The notes: generated by a model not told the origin, from the sequence alone. A stretch of DNA of 22,026 nt from SIG607 sp036307305 (GCA_036307305.1 JAXJXV010000024.1:1-22026); one strand, 5' to 3'. Positions 5,477 through 13,739 are shown, numbered from the stretch's first letter. A program made the numbers and translations.

Positions 5477-6778
5477 ATGGAATCTGTATGGAGAGAAAGT
5501 GTGTCCCCCAAAAGCTTTGAGCCTTTAAATGAGAATATTAAAACAGACGTATTGATTGTTGGCGGAGGGATTGCGGGTATTATATGCGCTAACAGGCTAA
5601 CTGATTTGGGGGTTAATTGTGCAGTTGTGGAGGCTGACCGAATCTGCCGAAAGGTTACAAGTGATACAACTGCAAAAATTACAGTTCAGCACGGACTGAT
5701 TTATGACAAGCTTATAAAAAAGTATGGTGTAGAATTCGCAAAGCTTTATTATGAAGCGCAAAAAGAGGGTTTTGAATATCTCAGTTTTCTTTGCAAGGAA
5801 ATTGAGTGTGATTATGAAGTACAGGATTCCTTTGTTTATTCTATAGACAACCGCAGAAAAATTGAATATGAGGCAGAAGCTTATAATAAACTTAAAATAG
5901 AATCATTTTTCTGTGAAAGGGTTGACCTGCCCATAGATACCGTTGGCGCGGTGTGCATAAAAAATCAGGGGCAGTTTAACCCTTTAAAGCTGTGTTTATC
6001 ACTTGCCAGTAAAATTAAAATATACGAGCATACAAAGGTACTGCAATTTTTTGATGGGGGAGTTATTACCAACAGAGGCAAAATACTTGCAGAAAAAATA
6101 ATAGTTGCTACACATTTTCCCATTATCAATAAACACGGCGGATATTTTTTAAAGATGTATCAGCACCGTTCCTACGTTTTAGCGCTTAAGAATGCTACTA
6201 TTCCAAAAGGAATGTATGTAGACGAAAGTCTTAAGGGGTTGTCTTTTCGAAGCTATAAGGATATGCTGTTGCTTGGGGGAGGCAGTCACAGAACAGGGAA
6301 AAAGGGCGGTAACTGGAAAGAGCTGAGAGAGTTTGCAAAGGAAAATTATCCTGAGCATAAAGAACAGACTTATTGGGCTACTCAGGACTGTATGACTCTT
6401 GACTCGGTGGCCTATATAGGACTGTATTCTAAAAATACACCAAATCTTTATGTAGCTACAGGTTTTAACAAATGGGGCATGACCGCCTCTGCACTGTCAG
6501 CTATTATACTTTCCGATTTAATATTGGGAAAAGAAAACGATTATGCAAAGGTTTTTTCACCGCAGAGAACTATGCTTCATCCTCAGCTTTTTGTCAATCT
6601 TTTTGAAAGCACTGTAAATCTTATTACTCCAACGGCGCCGAGATGTCCGCATTTGGGGTGCGCTCTTAAATATAATGCTGATGAACATTCCTGGGACTGC
6701 TCATGTCACGGCTCACGCTTTGATGAAAGCGGTAAGCTGTTAAATAACCCTGCTACAAATGATAAAAAGTTTTATTGA
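5477..6778 (+). CDS. FAD-dependent oxidoreductase with C-terminal Rieske [2Fe-2S] domain
   Basis: A 433-residue protein. Residues 25-55 carry the FAD-binding Rossmann motif VLIVGGGIAG (G29, G31, G34) ending in an acidic E53, typical of DAO/glycine-oxidase-like flavoproteins. A further FAD-contact segment is near the end of the flavin domain (ATGFNKWGM). Residues 385-433 are a compact Rieske centre with C390-P-H392 and C408-S-C-H411 as cluster ligands and C395/C410 as the likely disulfide pair. This DadA-plus-Rieske layout is common in Firmicutes. It should pass electrons from an amine or related substrate through FAD and the Fe-S centre; the substrate is not known. GAGG at about 5465 supports the start. 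No clear promoter was found upstream. Confidence 0.88.
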   Translation: MESVWRESVSPKSFEPLNENIKTDVLIVGGGIAGIICANRLTDLGVNCAVVEADRICRKVTSDTTAKITVQHGLIYDKLIKKYGVEFAKLYYEAQKEGFEYLSFLCKEIECDYEVQDSFVYSIDNRRKIEYEAEAYNKLKIESFFCERVDLPIDTVGAVCIKNQGQFNPLKLCLSLASKIKIYEHTKVLQFFDGGVITNRGKILAEKIIVATHFPIINKHGGYFLKMYQHRSYVLALKNATIPKGMYVDESLKGLSFRSYKDMLLLGGGSHRTGKKGGNWKELREFAKENYPEHKEQTYWATQDCMTLDSVAYIGLYSKNTPNLYVATGFNKWGMTASALSAIILSDLILGKENDYAKVFSPQRTMLHPQLFVNLFESTVNLITPTAPRCPHLGCALKYNADEHSWDCSCHGSRFDESGKLLNNPATNDKKFY

Positions 6779-6803
6779 TTAATGGCTGAGTTTATTGTAT
6801 AAT
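6775..6803 (+). promoter_or_regulatory. Promoter of the LacX-like gene, overlapping the preceding stop codon
   Basis: TTGATT (6775-6780), a 17-bp spacer and TATAAT (6798-6803). The -35 overlaps the TGA stop of the oxidoreductase at 6776-6778. There is no terminator between the two genes, so some read-through is likely. Confidence 0.75.
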
Positions 6804-6840
6804 TAAAATAACAAAATTTGGTACAAAAAGAGGTATAAAA

Positions 6841-7695
6841 ATGATTACGTTAAACAATGGGATTTTAAAGGTTAAGATTGATGAATTAGGCGCACAACTC
6901 AGAAGCGTTAAAAAGGAAGAAAAGGAATATATGTGGCAGGCAGAACCACAGATTTGGAAATCTACTGCTCCTATTATGTTTCCTATTTGCGGCGGTTTAA
7001 AGGATGACAAGTTTATTTATGAGGGTAAAGAGTATAATCTTCAAAAGCATGGCTTTGCAAGAAATATGATGTTTGATGTTGAAAGCTGTGACGGTGAGTC
7101 AGCGGTTTTCTTGCTTAAATCCAATGATGAAAGCAGAAAAAGCTATCCTTTTGAATACGAGCTTCGGGTTATTTATACTATTACAGGCGATGCGATTACC
7201 GTTGCCTACAGAGTAGATAACAAGGACAGTAAAACAATGTATTTCTCCATCGGCTCTCACGAGGGTTATTATACTCCTGAGGGTATTGAGGATTACGATA
7301 TTGTGTTCCCGCAGAATGAAACGCTAAATAGCGTTATGGTTGACGGAACGCTCTTACAGAAGCATACTCTTCCTGTAATAAAGGATACAAACGTACTGCC
7401 TTTATACGATAAGTATTTTCTGGTTGACTGTATGCTGTTTAAGGATCTCAAGTCAAGAAGCGCCGTTTTGCGTAACAGAAGAACGGGCAAGTCAATAAAG
7501 GTTGATTTTCCTGATGCGCCTTATTTTGTGCTTTGGCATCCTCACGGTGCGCCGTTTATTTGCATAGAACCGTGGGCAGGTATTCCCGACGGGCAGGATA
7601 GCTGTTATGACCTTTCCAAGAAAGAAGGTATTATAACCTTAGGCGTGGGACAGACATACAGAGCTACTCATACAATAACCTTTATAGGAGAATAA
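6841..7695 (+). CDS. LacX-like aldose 1-epimerase family protein
   Basis: A 284-residue galactose-mutarotase-like protein. The active-site pattern is in place: H70 in KHGFAR, H140 in GSHEGY and E243 in CIEPWAG. Enzymes of this family interconvert the alpha and beta anomers of aldoses such as galactose or glucose; LacX-type members are shorter than GalM (about 290 against 340 residues), as here. It probably serves sugar catabolism along with galT (12164-13648) and the GH42 gene further along, though it is not in an operon with them. AGAGG precedes the ATG. It has its own promoter and terminator. Confidence 0.85.
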   Translation: MITLNNGILKVKIDELGAQLRSVKKEEKEYMWQAEPQIWKSTAPIMFPICGGLKDDKFIYEGKEYNLQKHGFARNMMFDVESCDGESAVFLLKSNDESRKSYPFEYELRVIYTITGDAITVAYRVDNKDSKTMYFSIGSHEGYYTPEGIEDYDIVFPQNETLNSVMVDGTLLQKHTLPVIKDTNVLPLYDKYFLVDCMLFKDLKSRSAVLRNRRTGKSIKVDFPDAPYFVLWHPHGAPFICIEPWAGIPDGQDSCYDLSKKEGIITLGVGQTYRATHTITFIGE

Positions 7696-7735
7696 TATAT
7701 ACATATCTATTGTATTAATTTAAGCGAATTAACTG

Positions 7736-7767
7736 AAAAACCTGTAGCGATAAAGCTACAGGTTTTT
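7736..7767. terminator. Bidirectional terminator (LacX-like gene and rnpB)
   Basis: AAAAACCTGTAGC (7736-7748), loop GATAAA, GCTACAGGTTTTT (7755-7767). A-run and T-run on both sides let it serve both the plus-strand gene and rnpB, which arrives on the minus strand 60 nt away. Confidence 0.88.
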
Positions 7768-7826
7768 AATTTGAAATATAAGTGTTATTCAACGTAGTGA
7801 AAAAAGATTTATATATATAATAAAAT

Positions 7827-8153
7827 GCGAGTCTACCTATAAGCCGAGTTCTGTAATAGACGACCATCTATCTCGAAAGGCTGTCGCCAACCTTCTCAAG
7901 CCGCTTTTCACGTCACATCGAGCAAATGTATAGACGTAGTCAGCGTTGCTCCGGATAAGGTTTACAGGGCCGATATGTCTCCATATCGCCGGTGAGCTCT
8001 TACCTCGCCTTTCCACCCTTACCGTAAAAACGGCGGTATATCTCTGTTGCACTATCTCTAAGGTCACCCTCGGCGGCCGTTAGCCGCTATCCTGCTCTGT
8101 GGGGCTCGGACTTTCCTCATACAAAAATGTACGCGGCCGTCCGGTAAACTCGC
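7827..8153 (-). ncRNA. rnpB: RNase P RNA, class A
   Basis: The catalytic RNA of ribonuclease P, which trims the 5' leader from tRNA precursors. Read on the minus strand it shows GAGGAAAGTCCGAGC near the 5' end, GAGGGTGACC, the GGTGGAAAGGCGAGGTAAGAG element, GTAAACCTTATCCGGAGCAA, and ACAGAACTCGGCTTAT near the 3' end. P1 forms from GCGAGTTTAC (8153 to 8144) and GTAGACTCGC (7836 to 7827). About 327 nt. The layout is class A, found in Clostridia, rather than the class B of Bacillus. The 5' and 3' ends are set by P1 and may be off by a few bases. Confidence 0.95.
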
Positions 8154-8159
8154 AAAGGT

Positions 8160-8188
8160 ATTTTAACATAAAACTTTCCTTGTGTCAA
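8160..8188 (-). promoter_or_regulatory. rnpB promoter
   Basis: On the minus strand: TTGACA (8188-8183), a 17-bp spacer, TAAAAT (8165-8160) with extended -10 TGT. It places the RNA start a few bases before 8153, at the rnpB P1 helix. It also lies over the GTG at 8182 that opens the next plus-strand frame, which argues against that GTG as a start codon. Confidence 0.88.
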
Positions 8189-8259
8189 AGTCTTTTTATA
8201 AAGCATATACAGTAATGAATAGAATTTTTCTATATCTCTTTAGGAATGGAGACTTCTGT

Positions 8260-9330
8260 ATGTCGCTTTGCAAATTACCGAGATATTTTCTGACAGCTAA
8301 TTCGGCTGACGGTTTTATTAATAGCTTTCAAAAAGCGTATAGCGTAGAAGACGGCTTTAAAGCCTATCTTATAAAGGGTGGTCCAGGTACGGGTAAATCT
8401 TCTTTTATGAAAAAGGTGGCTTCATACGCTCAGTCAAAAGGGGAACAGGTTGAGCTTGTCGTGTGCGGCAGTGACCCTGACAGTATTGACGGCGTGGTGA
8501 TGGCAGATAAAAAAATAATAATGCTGGATGCAACTGCGCCTCACACAGTGGACCCCGTATATCCTGCCGTTTGTGAAGAAATAATAAATCTGGGCGCTTT
8601 TTGGGATAGAGAAAAAATACAAAGGTACAGTGAGCAAATTGTGTCGCTGACAAAAAAGAACAAAGAACTCCACGAAAGAGCCAAACGAATAATAAGCGCC
8701 GTAGGACAGCTTATGCGAAATGATATAAAGGTGGCGCTTATGGCAACCGATATTGACAAAACCTTTTCTTACGGTGAAACACTTGCAAAAAGATATCTGA
8801 AAAACAAAGGAAGAACAGGTACAGAGAGGATTAGATACCTTGGCGCCGTAACACCGAAAGGATATATTTTTTATCCCGATATAATAGAAAAATGTGATAA
8901 TAGGGTTATTATAGCGGACGAATTCTCGGTAGTATCTGATATTTTATTATCGGTAGTAAGGGATATTGCTCTTTCCTTCGGGTATGAAATAATAACCGTC
9001 AAAAACAATATTTTGCCAAGTGAAATTATAGAATATATTATAATTCCCGAAATATCTCTTGCATTTTGCGTAAAAAACTGTTATAACAATCTTGAGGCAA
9101 ATGGTACGAGGCTGATTCATTCTCAGCGTTTTATGAACCGTGATATTTTAAAGGATAACAGAGGCAGATTCAAGCTTTCAAATAAACTTAAAAACGGTCT
9201 TATAAACGGGGCGGTAGCCACCTTGTACGAAGCTAAAGAGGTTCATGATAAATTAGAAGACTTTTATATAAATGCTATGGATTTTGATTCCCTTAACAGA
9301 TTTTGCGAGGATTTTCTTTCAAGTATATAA
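8260..9330 (+). CDS. P-loop ATPase (PRK06851-like), second half with degenerate nucleotide site
   Basis: A 356-residue protein. After RYFLTANSADGF it has a canonical Walker A, GGPGTGKSS (G40-S48), and a downstream VCGSDPDSIDGVV segment. From about residue 190 the protein repeats this plan (RYLGAVTPKGY, then NRVIIADEFSVVSDILLSVV and ILPSEIIEYIIIPEI), but the second P-loop has lost its G-x-G-K-S/T. Similar Firmicutes proteins are tandem P-loop ATPases of unknown role; that comparison is from memory. The frame is open from a GTG at 8182, but the ATG at 8260 has GGAG 8 nt upstream and starts at the usual family N-terminus. First of a three-gene unit with 14-nt gaps; divergent from rnpB. Confidence 0.75.
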   Translation: MSLCKLPRYFLTANSADGFINSFQKAYSVEDGFKAYLIKGGPGTGKSSFMKKVASYAQSKGEQVELVVCGSDPDSIDGVVMADKKIIMLDATAPHTVDPVYPAVCEEIINLGAFWDREKIQRYSEQIVSLTKKNKELHERAKRIISAVGQLMRNDIKVALMATDIDKTFSYGETLAKRYLKNKGRTGTERIRYLGAVTPKGYIFYPDIIEKCDNRVIIADEFSVVSDILLSVVRDIALSFGYEIITVKNNILPSEIIEYIIIPEISLAFCVKNCYNNLEANGTRLIHSQRFMNRDILKDNRGRFKLSNKLKNGLINGAVATLYEAKEVHDKLEDFYINAMDFDSLNRFCEDFLSSI

Positions 9331-9344
9331 ACAGGAGAAATATT

Positions 9345-9863
9345 GTGTCAGGAACAAAAATGAAAATATTTGTTGTGTCGGTGACGTCTGTTGCTCTAAT
9401 CCTTTCGGTTTTTATAGGCGCGTTTGTGATATCACAGATGAATAAAAGCGGATTTAACGAGGAATTTTTGCAGACTCAGTATTCAAAGGAAGAAGAGGTT
9501 GCCTCCTCTTCGCTCGTCGGGTCTGTAGAGCCTGAGCAGAGTGAAATCGTAAGTGAAGAAAGCTCAGAGGAGCATATTACGGTGGAAACAGGCTCTTACT
9601 ATAACGGTATGAATCGTATTCTCATAAAAAGCTGTGACCACGGTTTTATAGAGGGCAGTATAATATGCGACGGCATTACAATGGAATTCTCAGGACAGAC
9701 GGTGGGGAATACCCTTACTGCAACGGGTATTGACAGTCTTAACAATACTGTAGAAATAACTCTCGTTTTTGAGAGCAATATAATAAACGCTTCAAGTAAT
9801 CCCCTTATAAGATATGAAGTGGCTGCAAATTACATTGAGCTTGACGGAGAGTTTAAAAAATAA
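9345..9863 (+). CDS. Hypothetical membrane-anchored extracytoplasmic protein
   Basis: A 172-residue protein I do not recognise. A single TM (about 7-30) is followed by a flexible Ser/Glu-rich stretch (about 45-75) and a ~95-residue C-terminal region of short alternating strands, likely outside the cell. No cysteine pair or catalytic motif is evident. The GTG at 9345 is chosen because AGGAGA lies 6 nt before it; ATG at 9360 is an alternative. The upstream frame (from 9303) would overlap the ATPase gene without a ribosome site. It is in the middle of a three-gene unit, 14 nt from each neighbour. Confidence 0.65.
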   Translation: MSGTKMKIFVVSVTSVALILSVFIGAFVISQMNKSGFNEEFLQTQYSKEEEVASSSLVGSVEPEQSEIVSEESSEEHITVETGSYYNGMNRILIKSCDHGFIEGSIICDGITMEFSGQTVGNTLTATGIDSLNNTVEITLVFESNIINASSNPLIRYEVAANYIELDGEFKK

Positions 9864-9877
9864 AAGGAGTTGTTAAT

Positions 9878-11023
9878 ATGGCAGAGCTTTTTAAAATCAA
9901 AATTACAGATTACAAGACCTTTGGGGATTTGCCCAATCCGTTTTTAAAGGCTGACGGAACCGGTATTACTAAAAAAGAAGAATGGGCTGAGCAAAAGAAA
10001 GAGCTTTATAAATCAGCCGTTGAGTTTCAGTACGGAAAACAGCCGCCACAACCTGAATTTGTAGAGGTTGAAGCCACCTATCTTCCGGGTAGAGGTAAGG
10101 CTAATTCCTATATCGTACATACAGGCACAAGGGAAAATCCGCTTCAGTTTCGTATAAAAGTGTTTTTGCCCTTGGCAGATAAAAAATGTCCCGTTGTAAT
10201 TGACGGTGACGGTTGTTTTGAGTATGCGCATAACGAGGAATTTCTTAATGTTTTTCTTAATAACGATATAGCATTTGTACTTTTTGACCGTACTGAAATT
10301 GCTCACGACGTACATAACGAGGGCAGATGTCAGGGCGCGTTCTATAAAACCTACAGTGACTACAATTACGGTGCTTTTGCGGCTTGGGCTTGGGCTTATT
10401 CAAGAGTTCTTGATGCACTGGAGCAGCTTGATATAGTTGATACTACTTGTGTGACTTTTACAGGTCACTCAAGAGGCGGAAAAACCGCTATTCTTGCAGG
10501 AGTTCTTGACGAACGTGCAACCATAGTTAATCCAAACGCGACCTGTGCAGGTGGATGCTCATGCAACCGTCTTGCAATAAAGGCTATTGGCGAAGATGGC
10601 AAGGAACTTCGCAGTGAGCTTGGCGCTGACCTTGTAAAAACCTTCCCGTTCTGGATGGGTGAGGAGTATAATGAAGCAGCGGATGACCCCAAAAATCTAC
10701 CCTTTGATTCTCATTATCTTAAGGCGCTTGTTGCACCCAGAGTTCTTCTTGTGTCAGAAGCAGGTAGCGATATATGGGCAAACCCTGTGGGTTCTTGGCA
10801 GACAACTATGGCTGCTAAGGAGGTATATAAATTCCTTGGCTGCGAAGAAAATATTCACTGGTGTTTCAGAAACGGCGTTCATTACCATGAAATAGAAGAC
10901 GTTAAAAAGCTTGTGAGTGTTATCCGTCATACAGCTTTCGGAGAAGAACTGTGCGATGGCTTTTCAAAAACTCCTTTTGATGAGCCAGAGCTTATGTTCA
11001 AATGGAAAGCACCAAACAGATAA
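9878..11023 (+). CDS. CE15-like (glucuronoyl esterase family) alpha/beta hydrolase
   Basis: A 381-residue serine hydrolase. The nucleophile elbow is G-H-S-R-G-G-K with S198. The likely base is H335 in NGVHYHE, and an acidic residue sits in SEAGSD (E294/D298). The GHSRGGK elbow and the APRVLLVSEAGSDIWANPVGSWQ-type region resemble carbohydrate esterase family 15 and related bacterial hydrolases, which cut ester links of glucuronoyl or acyl sugars in plant cell walls. It has no signal peptide, so it would act in the cytoplasm on imported oligosaccharides. AAAGGAG precedes the ATG. The exact substrate is unknown, and another sugar or small-molecule ester is possible. Confidence 0.72.
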   Translation: MAELFKIKITDYKTFGDLPNPFLKADGTGITKKEEWAEQKKELYKSAVEFQYGKQPPQPEFVEVEATYLPGRGKANSYIVHTGTRENPLQFRIKVFLPLADKKCPVVIDGDGCFEYAHNEEFLNVFLNNDIAFVLFDRTEIAHDVHNEGRCQGAFYKTYSDYNYGAFAAWAWAYSRVLDALEQLDIVDTTCVTFTGHSRGGKTAILAGVLDERATIVNPNATCAGGCSCNRLAIKAIGEDGKELRSELGADLVKTFPFWMGEEYNEAADDPKNLPFDSHYLKALVAPRVLLVSEAGSDIWANPVGSWQTTMAAKEVYKFLGCEENIHWCFRNGVHYHEIEDVKKLVSVIRHTAFGEELCDGFSKTPFDEPELMFKWKAPNR

Positions 11024-11028
11024 ATTAA

Positions 11029-11062
11029 AAAGTGGAGAAAAGAAGTATCTTTTCTCCACTTT
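11029..11062. terminator. Terminator between convergent genes
   Basis: AAAGTGGAGAAAAGA (11029-11043) pairs with TCTTTTCTCCACTTT (11048-11062), a 15-bp stem with loop AGTA (11044-11047), between the esterase gene and the end of the small XRE gene on the other strand. Confidence 0.9.
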
Positions 11063-11064
11063 AA

Positions 11065-11298
11065 TTATTTTTCGTCCCTGAATTCGAAAAGCTTACAGGG
11101 CTTCAGTCGCAAAACGTCGCAAATTTTAAAAACAACATCAAGTGATACCGCGCAGTCTGCGGTTTCAATACGGCTCATATGGGTTCTGCTGATATCAATA
11201 TATTCGGCAAGTTCTGATTGAGAAAGACCTCGTTCCTTGCGATAGTAGGCTATATTTAAGCCCAGATATTTATATTTGCTTTTTTGACTGTTGTCCAT
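11065..11298 (-). CDS. XRE-family HTH transcriptional regulator (second)
   Basis: A ~77-residue Cro/C1-type HTH protein: LSQSELAEYIDISRTHMSRIETADCAVSLDVVFKICDVLRLKPCKLFEF. It is built like other Firmicutes small stand-alone XRE regulators. The frame opens at GTG 11307, but AGAGGG sits so close to it that the ATG at 11298 (spacing 8) is the better start. It ends 2 nt from the terminator of the convergent esterase gene and is divergent from the SGNH hydrolase, so it may control that gene or itself. No clear operator was identified. Confidence 0.82.
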   Translation of the reverse strand: MDNSQKSKYKYLGLNIAYYRKERGLSQSELAEYIDISRTHMSRIETADCAVSLDVVFKICDVLRLKPCKLFEFRDEK

Positions 11299-11369
11299 AA
11301 TACCCACCCTCTAAAAGTATAACCATTTTAACTTGTAAAATCGACAACGCTGTATGTGATTTATGCAAC

Positions 11370-11398
11370 TTGACAGGTTACAAATGTTGTGGTATAAT
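11370..11398 (+). promoter_or_regulatory. Perfect consensus promoter of the SGNH hydrolase gene
   Basis: TTGACA (11370-11375), 17-bp spacer, TATAAT (11393-11398), with extended -10 TG at 11390-11391. Transcription would start near 11405, leaving a very short leader before the first ATG at 11417. Confidence 0.88.
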
Positions 11399-11416
11399 GC
11401 AAATATTAACTGATGT

Positions 11417-12127
11417 ATGGGTGGTATGGTTGTGGCAAGTATTATAGTGACGATAATTGCTGTTATAATTTGTTTTATATCCTTTTTTATTACATACAAA
11501 AGCGGATACTTAAGAAAAGTGTTGGTGAAGTTCGGATTGCTTGAGGGCAAAACTGCGGTGAATTGGACTGCGTTTTCCTGGAACAGCAGCTTGGAAAAAA
11601 TGAATTTGAAAGCGGATATAGTGTTTTTTGGGGACTCTATTATACGTGGTGGTAATTTTCAGGACGCTTTTAACCATAAGAAGATAACAAATTTAGGCTG
11701 TTCCGGGGATACTTTGGCAGGAATGGTATACAGAGTCAATGCAATCAAAACTCTGTCACCGTCGCAAATTTTCATTCTTGCGGGTATTAACGGATTATCT
11801 GATTTTAACTGTAATAAAAGTATTCATACGTATGAAAAACTGTTAACTGCTATCAGAACGTCTTTACCTGAAGCCGAAATATACGTACACAGTGTACTAC
11901 CGTTATCCATTGAAAAACAAAGAAAAATATGTAAAAATAAAACCATTGAAAAATTCAATGGCTGTATCGAAAAGATGTGTGTTCAAGGGGATATTACGTA
12001 TATAGATTTATACGGTAAGTTTATAATTGATAACCAAATGAATGAAGAGCTGACTATAGACGGAATACATTTAAACGAAAAAGGTTATGAGCTTTGGTTT
12101 GATGAACTGAAAAAGTATATCGTATAA
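11417..12127 (+). CDS. Membrane-anchored SGNH/GDSL-family hydrolase
   Basis: A 236-residue protein. An N-terminal TM (about 4-27) is followed by an SGNH esterase domain: block I F-G-D-S-I, block II N-L-G-C-S-G-D-T, block III A-G-I-N-G-L (catalytic Asn kept), and block V D-G-I-H-L-N (Asp-His dyad). All four catalytic blocks are present, so it should be an active esterase facing outside the membrane, possibly removing acyl groups from glycans or lipids. The start is uncertain: ATG 11417 has no clear SD, and ATG 11426 or GTG 11432 are alternatives that keep the TM. It has its own promoter and terminator. Confidence 0.85.
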   Translation: MGGMVVASIIVTIIAVIICFISFFITYKSGYLRKVLVKFGLLEGKTAVNWTAFSWNSSLEKMNLKADIVFFGDSIIRGGNFQDAFNHKKITNLGCSGDTLAGMVYRVNAIKTLSPSQIFILAGINGLSDFNCNKSIHTYEKLLTAIRTSLPEAEIYVHSVLPLSIEKQRKICKNKTIEKFNGCIEKMCVQGDITYIDLYGKFIIDNQMNEELTIDGIHLNEKGYELWFDELKKYIV

Positions 12128-12165
12128 AACAAGAGTTAGCAACTATGTTGCTAACTCTTGTTTTT
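12126..12165. terminator. Terminator between SGNH hydrolase and galT (convergent)
   Basis: An 18-bp perfect stem (12126-12143 with 12147-12164) with loop TAT; A-run on one side and T-run on the other make it usable from both strands. Confidence 0.92.
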
Positions 12166-13648
12166 ATACCTGTTCTATAAATTTCATAAAGGCTTTTTGT
12201 CCGTCTACGGTTCGTTTATATACGCCTGAATTTTCAAGCACCTTTGAGAAAACGATACCTATTTCTTTTTCGATTATACCGTCTATATTTTCTTTGGTTA
12301 TGTCATATTTTTCTTTCAGCTCATCAACCCAGTCGGCGTGTTTGGAAAGAGATTCATCGGTTCTTATATCCTCGCCGTTTAATATAGACGTTTTAAGAAG
12401 TGACATTTCCTCTTTAAGACGGGAGGGAAGCACTGCCAGACCCATTACCTCGATAAGACCGATATTTTCTTTCTTTATGTGATGAAGCTCGGCGTGTGGA
12501 TGGTAAACGCCAAGAGGATGCTCTTCAGTGGTGATATTGTTTCTCAGCACTAAATCAAGCTCAAAGTTATCATTGTTTTTACGGGCAATTGGAGTAATAG
12601 TGTTATGAGGAATACCGTCGGTATATGCGTAAATAAAGGCTTCCTCGTCGGTGTAATTTCTCCAGCTATCAAGAATTTTATCTGCAAGAGCAATGATTTT
12701 GTCAGTATTCTTTGAAGATAAACGTATAACCGACATAGGCCACTTGACGATACCTGCATCAACGTCTTCAAAATCGCTGAATTTGATCTTTTTTTCAATG
12801 GGCGCCTTTGCCATAGCAAAGGTATAATTACCGCCTTGGAAGTGGTCGTGGGTAAGAATTGAACCGCCAACAATCGGTAGGTCGGCATTAGAGCCTACAA
12901 AATAATGAGGGAAAAGCTTTACGAAATCAAAAAGCTTAACAAAGGTGTCGTGATTAATAGCCATGGGTGTATGCTGACTGTTAAACACAATACAATGCTC
13001 GTTGTAATAAACGTAAGGCGAATACTGGAACATCCAATCGGAGTTGTTTATAGTTATAGGTACAATTCTGTGATTCTGACGGGCAGGGTGGTTTACTCTG
13101 CCTTTATAACCCTCGTTTTCCTTGCAAAGCTGACATTTGGGGTAAGAGCTTTGTGCGGCGTTCAGCGCCGCCGCGATTGCCTTGGGGTCCTTTTCGGGTT
13201 TTGAAAGATTTATTGTAACGTCAAGGTCGCCGTACTCTGTAGGAACTGTCCATTTTACGTCTTTTTCAATTCTGTAGCGGCGTATGTAATCACTGTCGCA
13301 ACTGAAGTTATAGTAGTATTCGGTAGCTTTTTTTGGACTATCGCTATATAGACTATTGAATTTATCAATAACCTCACTGGGTCTTGGAAGAAGCAGTGAC
13401 ATAATTTTTGTGTCAAATAAGTCGCGGTAAACGATGCTGTCTTCGATTAAGCCTTTTTCGGTAGCAAAGCTTAAAATTCCCTCAAGTATTTCCTTGAGAG
13501 ATAGCTTTTCGGTTACCTTTGGCTCATCGTATTCATCAAGCTCTAAGGCTTCAAGAATTCTGTTTGTGATAAAAATCTCATCGGCTTTTTTGAAGAAATT
13601 TTTATCAAGTCCGTAAGATACAAGAGCTTTAATATATTTGTTAATCAT
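12164..13648 (-). CDS. galT: UTP-hexose/galactose-1-phosphate uridylyltransferase, class II
   Basis: A 494-residue GalT of the Firmicutes type (class II, about 490-510 residues, unlike the ~350-residue enterobacterial form). It transfers UMP between UDP-glucose and galactose 1-phosphate in the Leloir pathway. G-R-V-N-H-P-A-R-Q-N-H is followed by the H-x-H-F catalytic signature T-H-D-H-F-Q-G-G (H267, H269). The frame is open 168 nt further upstream, but the extra residues would run into the 5S gene and promoter. The ATG at 13648 has AAAAGG 8 nt before it and begins MINKYIKALV, the usual family start. It is a single-gene unit; galE and galK are not in the window. Confidence 0.93.
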   Translation of the reverse strand: MINKYIKALVSYGLDKNFFKKADEIFITNRILEALELDEYDEPKVTEKLSLKEILEGILSFATEKGLIEDSIVYRDLFDTKIMSLLLPRPSEVIDKFNSLYSDSPKKATEYYYNFSCDSDYIRRYRIEKDVKWTVPTEYGDLDVTINLSKPEKDPKAIAAALNAAQSSYPKCQLCKENEGYKGRVNHPARQNHRIVPITINNSDWMFQYSPYVYYNEHCIVFNSQHTPMAINHDTFVKLFDFVKLFPHYFVGSNADLPIVGGSILTHDHFQGGNYTFAMAKAPIEKKIKFSDFEDVDAGIVKWPMSVIRLSSKNTDKIIALADKILDSWRNYTDEEAFIYAYTDGIPHNTITPIARKNNDNFELDLVLRNNITTEEHPLGVYHPHAELHHIKKENIGLIEVMGLAVLPSRLKEEMSLLKTSILNGEDIRTDESLSKHADWVDELKEKYDITKENIDGIIEKEIGIVFSKVLENSGVYKRTVDGQKAFMKFIEQV

Positions 13649-13681
13649 AGAATTACACCTTTTTCCTGTTATATCAAGAGA

Positions 13682-13710
13682 ATTATACAAAAAAACGATA
13701 AAAAAGTCAA
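13682..13710 (-). promoter_or_regulatory. galT promoter
   Basis: Minus strand: TTGACT (13710-13705), a 17-bp T-rich spacer, TATAAT (13687-13682). Transcription starts close to 13675, leaving a short leader. It is back-to-back with the orphan 5S promoter. Confidence 0.87.
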
Positions 13711-13739
13711 TATATCTTACTTTACTTTTAAAAAAACAC

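Noticed and set aside
7837..8067. Minus-strand 76-residue frame
   Set aside because: It lies wholly within rnpB and is a translation of a structural RNA.
8182..8259. N-terminal extension of the ATPase starting at GTG 8182
   Set aside because: The codons overlap the rnpB promoter, have no ribosome site, and the ATG at 8260 has GGAG and a family-like start.
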